Source of the DNA: Saprolegnia diclina VS20
Lineage: Eukaryota; Oomycota; Saprolegniomycetes; Saprolegniales; Saprolegniaceae
Direction of reading: 5' to 3'
Assembly: GCF_000281045.1 (NCBI RefSeq)
Contig: NW_008246075.1
Span: 243,476 to 307,475 of the forward strand
Length of the DNA: 64,000 nucleotides
Part shown: in pieces, positions 54,321 through 64,000 of the stretch
Numbering within the stretch: position 1 is the first letter of the stretch
Layout of the letters: each line of letters begins with the position of its first letter
Notes under the pieces: generated by a model
Told to the model about the DNA's origin: nothing
The model's database searches: none
The model's input: only the letters and a program-made list of their open reading frames with translations
Made by a program: the position numbers and the translations under genes

Positions 54321-57300
54321 ATGGAGCGCGTCCTTAGCGCCCTTCGGTCGACGGGTACGTCCATGGCGATAGGCGGAGCGATGGCATGGAAGCATGGACA
54401 TGGCCCCTCCATGGAAGAGAGGTCTGTGGCTCATGGCGCTCGTAGAGACGAAGACACGCCTCATGGGCGTCAACTACGTCGAAACGTTCCTTGACGAGGA
54501 GGGTTGGGAAGAGATCTTGACCGCGCTTGTCGGATGCCTCAGCGACAACAACGCCAAGGTGACGCAGGGAAGCCTGCGCATGCTCGCCAAGCTCATCCAA
54601 AGCCCGTCCAAGCCCACAGAGCACATCCGCGGCTTCTTCACGCTCCTCTGGGGGCCGCTCAAGGAGAAGCTCGGGGACAGCAAGGCACCGATCCGCGAAG
54701 CCGCGACCGACGTTCTGCTGTGCCTCATCGAGAAGATTGGCATGGCCTGCGTCCTGGACCGCCTCCGGTTCTGCGCTGGACACAAGAACTGGCGTATCCG
54801 CGAGCAGGTACACGCTTTCCTCGACCACCTTCGTTGCACCCATGCGCGTCTTTAGGTGCTTGTCTGCATTTTCATGGCCATGGAGCGCTTCCGCGCCGAG
54901 CCGCAGCGGATATGTCAAGATGGCCTTTTGGAAATGGTAGGTTCAATCTCCATGTACACCGCTTGCTCACGCGTTTCCAGGCCTTGAAGCTGCTCGAAGA
55001 CTCGACAAAAGATGTGCGCGACGCAAGCCTCAATGTGATCCACGTGCTCTACGGAATTCGTGGGGAGTCGCTCTTGGTACCGCCAGCTTCATTCACTTGC
55101 GACCCAAGTCCTTATGCCCCTTGTCTCATAGCTCGAACTTCAGTCCAAGAACCTTCGGCCTGCCCACATGCGCTTGCTCATGGGTCGTCTTGGTGGCGAA
55201 GTAAGCGCGCTTGCTATGTCTACGCTTCCGACCAAATCATATAGGAAGCGCCAGTAACCAGCGCGAGCAGCAGTACTAGCAGCCAGCCCAAGCGCCCAGT
55301 GGCTACGATTCGCCCGCCGTCGTACTCGCTGCCCGGCATCCCCGTCGCCGCGACGTCTCCGGCCAAAGCCAAGCGGTCCGTGTCATTTTCACCACCGAGA
55401 TCGGCCCCCGTCGTGCCCGTGTGTGCGTACACGGACAAAGAAGTACGTCCTCGTACCATACACAACGTACGTAAACATTGAACGTCCTAGGTGCAACAGC
55501 AAATGACCATCGTCTTGGACGGCCTTGCCGAGAACCAAGAGTGGACAACGCGAGTCAAGGTCCGTACCTTGGCCCTCCCAATGGACTCGTGGACCCAGTC
55601 GTTGTGTTGTAGTCGCTGCAACATTTGCAGTCCCTTGTCGAGAAGGGTGCGACGCAAAGTGCTGTGTTTGCAACGTCGCTGAAAGCCATGCGCGACCGCA
55701 TTTGCGACCAAGTCGGCGACCTGCGCTCGACCGTGACGCGAGAGGCGTGCAGCACGATCTCGTCGATGGCCAAGGCATTGGGCGACGCCTTCCACCCGTT
55801 CGTCGACAGCTTTATCGCAGCGTTGCTCAAGTCGGTCAGCGTGACGATCCAAATCGTGGCCGTCTCGGCCGACTCGTGCGTCAAAAACATCATCCAAAGC
55901 ACCGACAACGGGTACCCCAAGGCCGTGCCCAAGTATGCCATACAGCCGTGCACCCGTCACGAGGTAACTTGATTTGTAGGTTTATTGACGGCGCACGTAC
56001 CAAAAACAACTCGATTCGACTGCACTGTGTCGAGTACCTCACACTCGCGTGGAGCACGTGGGACCCGATGGCTTTTGATCGGTACGGCGATTTATTTACT
56101 TTGGTCGACGGTTTTTGACGCTGGCACTAGACATACTGAGACAATGGCTATCCTCCTGCCGTCCATCATTGGGGACGCCCACGCCGACGTTCGCGCTGCA
56201 GCACGCAAGTGCTTTTGGGCCTTCCATGCCGCGCATCCGGTAGGCCACGTCCCAAGTGCTACCGTTCGGGCGACTTATACGTGCTGTAGCAACGAGCAAA
56301 TCAGGTGCTTGATGAGCTCGATGCGTCCAGTCGACGCCGCGTCGTCGATGAAATGGCAACGGCTCCCGCAGCACCCGCGAGCAATGCTCGACCGGCCTCC
56401 CGAAAAAACGCCCTGGACGCTCCTTCCGCAGCCGTGGGCCCGATTCCGTCAACCGTCAAGACGGCGCTGCCCCAACCTGCGGTTGTGCCCCTGGGTCCTC
56501 GTCGTGTCTTCAATGGGTCCGAGCACGAGGCGCACGCAAGCTCGTCGCAAGTGCCATCTGGGCCGCTTCGCGTGCCCATTCCCGTGCGCAAGCAGCCGCG
56601 CACCGATGACCGCGTCGACGAAGCCCCTCGGCGGAACCAGGCATTACGCGTCCTCAACACCAACACGTCATCTGTGTCGACTGCGTCCCACTATGTTGAG
56701 GTCGCCCCGACACCCACGTACGGTGGTCCATTGCGTGTGGAGGTCGCCCCGGTGTCCAGCCGATCGACGCATCCGGAGAGCACTCGGCGCCGTGCCTCGG
56801 CCACCGACGACAACCAGCGCGATGACCGACCGAGCTCTCTGTCGTCCGAGCTGTGGGAGAAGCGTGCCGACGACGCCATGTGGTCGATCCGACTCGAGAC
56901 TGTCGACCATCTTTTGCGCATGGCCCCGAGCGTGATGCCACCCGACGCTGCCAAGATGGTCAAGATTGCAATGGCGCGGATTGGTGACTCGCACTTTCGA
57001 GTGGCGCAGAGTGCCATGAAGCTGCTGAGCCTCCTCGTACCGACGCATCCGTCGCTTGTGTTGCCGTACTTGAAGACGGCCCTACCCAAGGTAGCCTTGT
57101 TCATGCCCCCATCTGTTCGTGCTCCTTATACGATTATACGACCGGTGTAGGTGTTTGCCAAGCTAGTGGACCCCAAGGAAGGAGTTCGCGAGCAAGCCAC
57201 GCTGGTGCTCGAGGCCATTGTCGCGTCATCGCAGCAAGGCGGCTACGATGCGTCGACGCTACTGAGTTGGATCGTGCCGTCGATGCTCGATGGACCCGTC

Positions 57301-58522
57301 AAAGTCAAACTCCTCGTGTACAACTGCATCTTGCAGCTTCTGCCGAGCGCACCCGAGTTTGGCAACGCCCCGGGCCCGCTTCGCGCGCTTGTGCTCAAGC
57401 TCGCCGACTCGATCGAGAATGATCAAGCTTCCGAGCGCGGTACCGTCACGGTCGTCACGAACGTGCTGGAAAAGATCTGCGAACTCTACGATGCGTCGTT
57501 CTCGATGGTTCTGCAGCAGCTCTCGCCATACAAACTCGGGCACATTCAAAAGTGCATAAACGTCCCGGCCCCGAAACTCAAGCGCAAGCACGAGAAGCCC
57601 GCCCCGCCGCCTTCAATGCTTACGAGTCCCAACCAGCCACAGGACGCTGAGCCAGGGACGCACGATTGGCTGGCCGTGCTCTGCGGCAACAACGCGTCAC
57701 GAGAAGACAAGTTGTCTGCGATGGACAAGGTAGACATGTGGAAGGAAAGAAGTACCTCGAACCCTTGCACGTAGATCATGAAGGACATTCGCACGCAAGG
57801 TGCGTCCGTGCTTTGTTCGCCCGTGACGAATGCGATCGAGTGGCCGCGCATCGTGCTTGCGCTCCTCGATCTCGCCCTCGACAACGACTCGAACGAATAC
57901 AAAATTTTGCAAACCAAGGTCATGCAGACAGCGGCGTTGATCTTGGCGACGCCCGAGTACGCGTCGTATGCTGCCACCAGCGTCGAGTCGCTCGTTCTCC
58001 AGCTGCTCTCGCGGGCATCCAGCAACTCTGTCCTCGTGCGCGCTATTTCGTTTCAAGGACATATGACCTGAAAGTGTGCAACTAGGGCCTCTACTTTGTC
58101 GAAAAGTTTGTAGCGCTGGCCATCACCGCCGTGTCCAACATTGCCAGCATCCGGCTCCTGGTCGCCCTCACAAAGTCGTCGCCGCAAGAAGACGTACACG
58201 TGCAAATCGCACTCAAGGTGCTCAAAACCGCTATCGATGCGATCGCGTCCTTCGATGCGCTCCACGTGGGCGAGTTTGATTGGATCGCGTCTGCTGTTGT
58301 CCAGGTACTTTATGGCTGTTGCCACCCAGTAGACTCTGACGCTGCTAGACGCTGTGCCACGCCAACTCGGGCGTCCGAAAGAACGCGGTCAACTGCCTCG
58401 TGAGCCTCTACTTTCTCGGCGGCTCCAACTTTGTGCCGCATTTGCACGCGCTTCCGCCCCACTACCAAAAGCTCGTGAGCCTCTATATTGAAAAGGCCCA
58501 AGTCGCAACGACGCAACGATAA
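54321..58522 (+). CDS. CLASP: CLASP-type TOG-domain microtubule protein
   Basis: More than ten exons; roughly 1,150 residues by estimate. CLASPs promote microtubule rescue at plus ends and in mitosis. The start MERVLSALRST joins by an intron of about 105 nt to ETKTRLMGVNYVETFL, a TOG domain with HEAT helices (EEILTALVGCLSDNNAKVTQ). A second HEAT array follows (MRDRICDQVGDLRSTVTREA...AFHPFVDSFIAALLKSV), then a Ser/Arg/Pro-rich linker (56300-56830) and a third array from WSIRLETVDHLLRMAP. The end matches the CLASP C-terminus: ANSGVRKNAVNCLVSLYF and HYQKLVSLYIEKAQ. The first intron contains repeated CATGG words. It converges with the P4-ATPase, only 39 bp apart. Confidence 0.9.
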
Positions 58523-58561
58523 CGACAACGGGTTACAGTATTCGTATTAAATAATCACCGA

Positions 58562-61500
58562 TCATGTCGGCGTAAAGGGCTGGATGCGCGTCGGCTGGTC
58601 GTACGCCGGGTGCGACGATGCGATTTCGCACAAAACGTCGACGGGGGTCGGGCAATACTGCTTTTGGAGGTAGCGCCAGCCAATGTCAAACCCAAAGCTG
58701 ATGACGGCCACGAGCAGCAAGGCGAGGTAGAAGCGCGGGAGCGACAAGAGACTGAAGAACACGTCGGTGATCTGTGGCTGGAGCAGCGCCGAGAGCTTGG
58801 GCGTGTTGAGGACGACAACAGCTAGAAAGTAGAGCACGATACTGCCGACCGAGACACCAACCACAATTCGGTTGACGGTTTGCACCTTGACGAGCATGCG
58901 GATGGTCACGACGAGAATCGCGCACGAGAAGGACGCGACGCTCGTCATCCAGTGACCCGCCATGCGTCCGTGGGACGACGGCGACGCCCCATCGCCGAGT
59001 ATTGCGACTGGAACAAAGTAACAGAGCGCCGAGTGGAGGATCGCCAGCAGCATGTGGGACAAAAAGAGCTTCTCGTTGAAGCTTTCGCGGAGCTGACCGG
59101 ACTGATAGAGCTTGGGGTACTTGAGCGCCATGTCGGCCGAGACGTGCTAAGGTGGACAACATTTGTCCATATTCAAAAAGCGAATTAGGTACCTGATCAA
59201 AGCCGTAGCCGGCGACGCACGGGTACGAGGTGAAGAGCGCATTGTAGCCGAGCGAGAGCATGTCGGCGAAGAAGATCTGGCCCGAGAGGCCCGAGACCCA
59301 AGCGAACCAGTACTCGGTGAAGACGACGAGCATGTTCTTGTAAAAGTAGTACAAGATGAACTTGGAGATGCGCTGGTAGCCCCACGCGCCATGGACGAGC
59401 AGCAGTCGACTTAGAAAGCGAAACTAGACCGAGGTGAGGTTAACAGGACAGCTGCACTAGAAACCTGAGCAATCGAATAGTCGCTCGCGCGCACGGCTTG
59501 GGTGCCTTCGTGGCCGCTAATGCCAATCCCGAGATGGGCGGTTTGGATCATATTGACGTCGTTGGCGCCGTCCCCGATCGCCAGCGTAATCACGGGCAAG
59601 TTGTCGCGAACGAGTCGGACAACTTGTGCTTTCTATACCCTCCGTATCGTACGACAGTACATGAAGGCACATAGCACACCTGCTTGGGCGAGACACGGCA
59701 GCAAATACACGCGCTGCAGCGCAACGCGAGCTCCAAGAAAGCGGTTTGCATCGAGGGCAGCATCGCAAGCGAGAGAGTGTCGCCGTCGAGGACGAGGACT
59801 TCCTTCTTGGAGATCTTGCCGCGGAGCTCGAGAAGCTCCCAAATGTACTCGTAGAGGTCGTCTTCGGAGGTGCTCTTGCTGCTCAAGCGGTGGACCATCA
59901 TTTGGCTCTCCTGCTGCAACAAGTTGCACGACCGGCCAATGTTGATCGCCGTCTCTTCCTTGTCGCCCGTGAGAACCCAAATGCGAATGCCAGCCCGGAG
60001 TAGGATCTCGATGGCCTCCGGTACGCCATGTTGCAGCTTGTCCTCGATCGCCGTGACCCCCAAAAGCTAAGTGCCAAAATCGAAATGCTGTCATAGCCAT
60101 TCAATGTACCTCCAAATTGGTTTCGATTGCGCTGGCCACTGCTGCGACGAGGGCGTCGTGCTCGTCGTCGGTCGTGTCGGCGCTGCGCGTCATCGTGACT
60201 TGCTGGTGATGGGCGTGCCACTCAGTGTACGCGGCTTCGTCGAGCGTGCGACACGCAACGCAGAGAGTCCGAAGCCCTTCCTCGCCATAGTCGTGGAGCT
60301 GGCTGGATGTCCACGCGAGGTCGTCGGCTTCGGTCGCTTGGAGTCGCTTTAAAATGGCCGTGTCGGCGCCTTTTGAGAAGAGCCGAATGTCGCCACTCGG
60401 CGTGCGCACGATGATCGACATGCACCGGCGGTCGCTGCTGAATTCGAGAACGTTCAATATCGTATACGTCTCGTCCGTCATGGTCACGTTGTTGTACAAG
60501 AGAATGCTGGAGACGGTTCGGCACTTGAAGACAAAACTACGCAGTTGCAATGTGATATACATGCAGTATTGTCGGTTCTACCCCATGTTGCGCGCCGCGG
60601 TCACGATCGCGCCTTCGTCGGGACTTGACGCTTGAAAGGTGATGCTCATGAGGTCGGTGGAGTTCTCAGCGTCAACTTCAGGCACCACCGAGTGGCAAAG
60701 CGCAAGGCAGAGCCAAAAGTCCAGCAAGCGAGGCGACAGCGGCTCGCTATACAGTGCGTCCCAGGCGGGGGACCCAAAGAACGGCAGCGGTAAATGGCCA
60801 CTGGGGCTGCGGATCAAGGCCTTCTTCACCGCTGGCAAGCTCGCGTCAGGGATGTAGGCGTCGAAGCGATACGATTTGTTGACACCAACAACTGCGCATG
60901 CGAGGAAGACCATCTCGTTGCAAGTCAACGTGCCTACACGCGCTGTGTGAACAGCATATACGGTGCTAGAATGGACCTGTTTTGTCGGAGAAAATGTACT
61001 CGACTTGACCAAGTTCTTCGACGAGGTTGGAGGTGCGGGATTTGGTGCGGACGCCGTTGGAGCCCATCATTTCAAGGTCGGCTTCGATGAGGAACTTTTG
61101 CAATAGTTTGACGACTTCAATGCCGACGTAGAGCGAGATCGGAATCAAGTTGGAGTAGGCGACCATAAAGGTAAAGTATGCTTCAACCCCGTCGCTCAAC
61201 GGCGGCGGGCTGCTTGTGTTGAGCGCGTTGTGCAGATACGGCAGCGTATTGCGGCTGTTCCAGAGCAGCATCGCAGTCGCATTGATCACACAGAGCATCG
61301 CTAGACAGAGTAGCATGAGACAACGTGTCGTGCGTGGCCAAAGTACCTTGAAGGAAGAACACAAAGTAAAGACACCGGTTCATCGAGTTCATGACAGCAC
61401 TCGACTTGTACGGCGGCTTGCTCGAGTTCAGAAAGGCCTTGGTCTCGTGGCCCGTGTACAGGACGAGGGCGATCGCCCACTTGGTGTGGCGCACGACTGT

Positions 61501-62286
61501 GCCGCGGCACAGCAGTTGTGACAACGTGAGAAGAACGGACGTGTTGTTGACGTACAAACTGCCCCGAAACGACACGAGCGAGGGGTTGGGCGATTCAAAC
61601 TCGACGCGACCATCGAGACTGCCGAGCTCGCGTGCGCTGAGGCCGTTCTGGACAGCGTACACGGTCTTGAGGTTGGTTTCGCCATCGAGGTTGGCCGTGT
61701 CGATCGTGCACACGCCGCACTGCGTGTCAGACGATGTCAAGAGCAAGCAGTCGGCCGGTACTTCGCGGTCTTTCTCAAGGTACAGCATGTCGCCCACCTA
61801 CGGCGGTGCTAAGTGCAATCTCAAATTCAATGTCAACACCTTGACGTGGTCCCATCGAATAGCCTTGGAGTAGAAGAGCGTCGTGTCCTTCTGCGCCGCC
61901 GAGCCCTCGTAGCTTGATGTGAGCACGGACACTTGGCGCGCATTCACTTCTTGGTCCGAGAGGTATCGCAGGTAGTCTTCGTACGCTTCTTTGGCGGCCG
62001 TAAACAAAAGCACGAGCACAAAGGTCACGATGAGCGATGTCGGGTTCTTGGGCGAAAATGGCATGCACGTGAGGATGCTCAGCACGAGGAAGTAGACGTT
62101 GGCGATGCGGCGGAATTGCTCAAAGAGGTTCTTGGGCAGAAACGTTAGTAGCGTGTACTTGGTCGTATGGATCGCGTTGGGCATGAAGCCGCGCCCTGCG
62201 TTGAAGGCCGCGTCGTTGATGTGCACCATGCGGTTGCCTGCGCTTGGGTGTCGTGCCGACGCCTCTCGTATCACGTGCTCCTTCAT
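58562..62286 (-). CDS. P4-type ATPase, phospholipid flippase
   Basis: About 12 exons with introns near 50 nt; roughly 1,050 residues. It flips aminophospholipids to the cytosolic leaflet, usually with a CDC50 partner. The N-terminus has [20 protein letters not shown]. The actuator domain has [12 protein letters not shown] with the P4-specific DGET. The phosphorylation site DKTGT is split by an intron between DKTG and TLTCNEM. Later motifs are [36 protein letters not shown] and [20 protein letters not shown]. Ten helices are expected; the last group lies in 58570-59350. The ATG at 62286 ([10 protein letters not shown]) is the first in frame. Confidence 0.93.
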
Positions 62287-62371
62287 GGTGCTCCACGCCG
62301 GCGGCTTTGCGCGGGGGCGTTTTGCTGCTGCAGAAAGGCCAACACGGTGGCGATTCTATTTTTAGACGGGG

Positions 62372-62397
62372 AAAGCGCACCTTTTTAGGTGCGCTTT
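62372..62397. repeat. Perfect 11-bp hairpin with T4 loop
   Basis: AAAGCGCACCT and AGGTGCGCTTT flank TTTT, followed by two more T. It lies 85-110 bp upstream of the flippase ATG. Confidence 0.8.
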
Positions 62398-62508
62398 TTG
62401 TACCCACTGCATATTCCGTTGCCTCATGCACGAGCACTGATGCACGAGGCCTCATGGCAGGAGATTTCCGATGTGGCACGAGTGCTCAGCCAAACTCTCA
62501 TACATTTT

Positions 62509-62530
62509 ACGGTACTAGCACGGTACTAGC
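62509..62530. repeat. Two-copy 11-bp tandem repeat
   Basis: ACGGTACTAGC is repeated exactly twice. Confidence 0.8.
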
Positions 62531-62821
62531 ACTGCATAGTGGCAGGAGAGCGTGCGATATGATGCGCCGTGAGGACGATCCATGCAAGGGAAAATAGTGT
62601 GATGATGAGTTTCCATCGTCGCAATGCCCCAGTCGTTGTTTAGCTCTTTGACAAGGCGAGTGCGTCACCGTTCGTCAACTGCCATGTAAGCTTAGCTCGG
62701 CTCTGGCATGACGTGGAACCGTTACCACCAAAAGAGCACCTGTTTCTGATAAAAGGTGCGCCTCCTCGATGGCATCCGGAGGCTCATTTCCGGCAGGATT
62801 TGCGGGAGTTTTTAAAGTGCG

Positions 62822-64000
62822 ATGGCGGAAACGGGCGGTGCAGCGGCGGACGAGGATGAGATGACGTACGAGACGTACGAAGAGGTTCGCCGCGAGCAAG
62901 CGCTCGTGGACGACGAGGTCAACTTGCTCTTCGGCATGGCCGACGTCGACCACTGCTCGTATGAGCACGGCTACATGCGCCAATTCCTGCACGCGTGCCT
63001 CACCTGCGCGCCTGCTGGCACGGCCGCTGGCATTTGCCTTGTGCGCCCTACGTTCGCCTGCAGCTCGCTCACGGTTGGCATCGTAGGCGTGCAGCTTGAC
63101 GTGCCACGCCGACCACGAACTCGTCGAACTGTACACGAAGCGCCACTTTCGCTGCGACTGCGGCACGTCCAAGTTTCGTACGTCGTCGCTGTCGCAAACT
63201 CAGCTCTTATCGCGTCTCGTAGCAAACGTGCCGTGTACGCTGTACGAAGGCAAGGACAAAACCAACGGCGAGAACGCGTACGGCCAAAACTTTGGCGGTC
63301 TCTTCTGCTCGTGCCACCGCCCGCACCCGGATCCGGATTGGGAAGGCTCGGACGAGGTGTCAAAGCCAGATATGCTTCTATTGTGCTTATGCGACGACCA
63401 GACCATGATGCAATGCATCGTTTGCGAAGACTGGTACCACGAAGTACACCTTTTTGATGGTATGTCCCCGTGTATGCATGCCATACACAGCGCATGTAGA
63501 GGACGGAGGGGCGACCCAGGAACCTCCTGCGTCGTTTGACGAGCTCATTTGCCGCGACTGCATGGCAAAGCACGGCTTTTTGTACAAGTACATTGACGTG
63601 GCAGCGTCCGAGACCGCTATGACGCCGTGCCGACTGCCGACGACGACGCCAACGACGACGTCGGGCCCGACGTTTTGGCAGGACGGGTGGCGCCAACGAC
63701 TCTGTCGCTGCGAGGCTTGCGTGCGCCGCTACGAGGACGCCAAGGTTGCGTTTCTTCTCGACGAGAATGACCCGCTGTCCACGTACGAAGCCAACGCCAA
63801 AGCGGCGGGCGAAGACTTGATCACCGCGGGTAAAAAAGCCTTGGTGGCCAAGCTCAGCCACACGCAGCAGGTCCGTGTGCTTTGTGTTGTATAGCAGAAC
63901 TGAGGAATCGGATGGGATAGATCGAGATGGCGATGGGCGTTGCCCACATGACGTCGTCGCTCAAGGACTTCCTCAGCGACTTTGCACAGTCGGACCGGGC
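62822..64000 (+). CDS. UBR7: UBR7-like UBR-box/PHD protein, C-terminus beyond the window
   Basis: It starts at the ATG at 62822 and runs off the right edge. UBR7 is a putative E3 ubiquitin ligase and histone H2B-linked factor. The UBR box reads CSYEHGYMRQFLHACLTC; after a 46-nt intron it continues CSLTCHADHELVELYTKRHF and RCDCGTSKF. A PHD-like segment follows: LFCSCHRPHPDPDW, then MMQCIVCEDWYHE. Further introns join LFDEDGGATQEPPASFDELI to CRDCMAKHGFLYKY, and later KLSHTQQ to IEMAMGVAH. Cys/His spacing follows the family throughout the visible part. Confidence 0.93.

Larger units (their letters stand above)
62287..62821. promoter_or_regulatory. Divergent spacer between flippase and UBR7 genes
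   Basis: No coding sequence is recognised. It holds a perfect hairpin (62372-62397) and an 11-bp tandem duplication (62509-62530). Confidence 0.5.

Noticed and set aside
62372-62397. Bacterial-style intrinsic terminator
   Set aside because: The genome is eukaryotic with spliced genes; the hairpin is reported as structure only.

Overview
This is a nuclear segment of a flagellated oomycete, most likely a saprolegnialean water mould (Saprolegnia/Achlya/Aphanomyces group); no species can be assigned from the sequence. The evidence is a 7-transmembrane receptor fused to a phosphatidylinositol phosphate kinase (14421-17311), a fusion typical of oomycetes, together with a ciliary WD-repeat protein (CFAP44) and many GT-AG introns of 40-60 nt, about half of which begin GTAC. 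Coding GC is high enough to create long antisense open frames that are not genes. I found no rRNA, tRNA, CRISPR array, intact transposon or viral relic.

Layout: 30 protein-coding genes or strong candidates, one weak small candidate, and one assembly gap (51149-51674). 0-10.5 kb: CFAP44 (cut by the left edge), an alpha/beta hydrolase, a gene-poor 1.7 kb stretch, a PDZ protein, an SLC25 mitochondrial carrier, a zinc-finger/bZIP factor and a tandem-RGS protein. 11-17.3 kb: a PKG-like kinase with three cyclic-nucleotide domains and the receptor-PIPK, next to the RGS gene, so signalling genes cluster here. 17.5-24 kb: proteasome chaperone UMP1, an ankyrin-type repeat protein, PEX11, a PH protein and a small mitochondrial membrane protein. 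24.6-36.5 kb: a coiled-coil/GAF/WW protein, an Arb2-like/zinc-finger/AGC kinase fusion, a coiled-coil protein and a B-box/Mei2-like RNA-binding protein. 36.6-45.6 kb: a CEP164-type WW/coiled-coil/kinesin-14, a PH protein, nucleoporin NUP58 and a small coiled-coil protein. 45.6-54 kb: a spinster-like transporter, a degenerate HAD protein, a SAP/AT-hook protein, a Cys/His-repeat factor, a TMEM256-like membrane protein and an unknown coiled-coil protein. 54.3-64 kb: a CLASP microtubule protein, a P4 lipid flippase and UBR7 (cut by the right edge).

Genes are packed on both strands. Convergent pairs are separated by only 39-305 bp, and one pair shares its stop-codon bases. For 19 multi-exon genes (two left out for partial or unresolved models are CFAP44 and UBR7; kinesin, CLASP and the flippase are only partly traced) I resolved splice sites by hand; wherever all exons were resolved the lengths sum to a multiple of three. 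Upstream regions repeatedly carry CCAAT boxes about 70-155 bp before the start codon and a palindrome-like GTATCCGGATAC element.

The most unusual content is domain shuffling: receptor+PIPK, CEP164-type WW+kinesin-14, Arb2+zinc finger+AGC kinase, B-box+Mei2. No multi-gene novel defence or biosynthetic system is visible.
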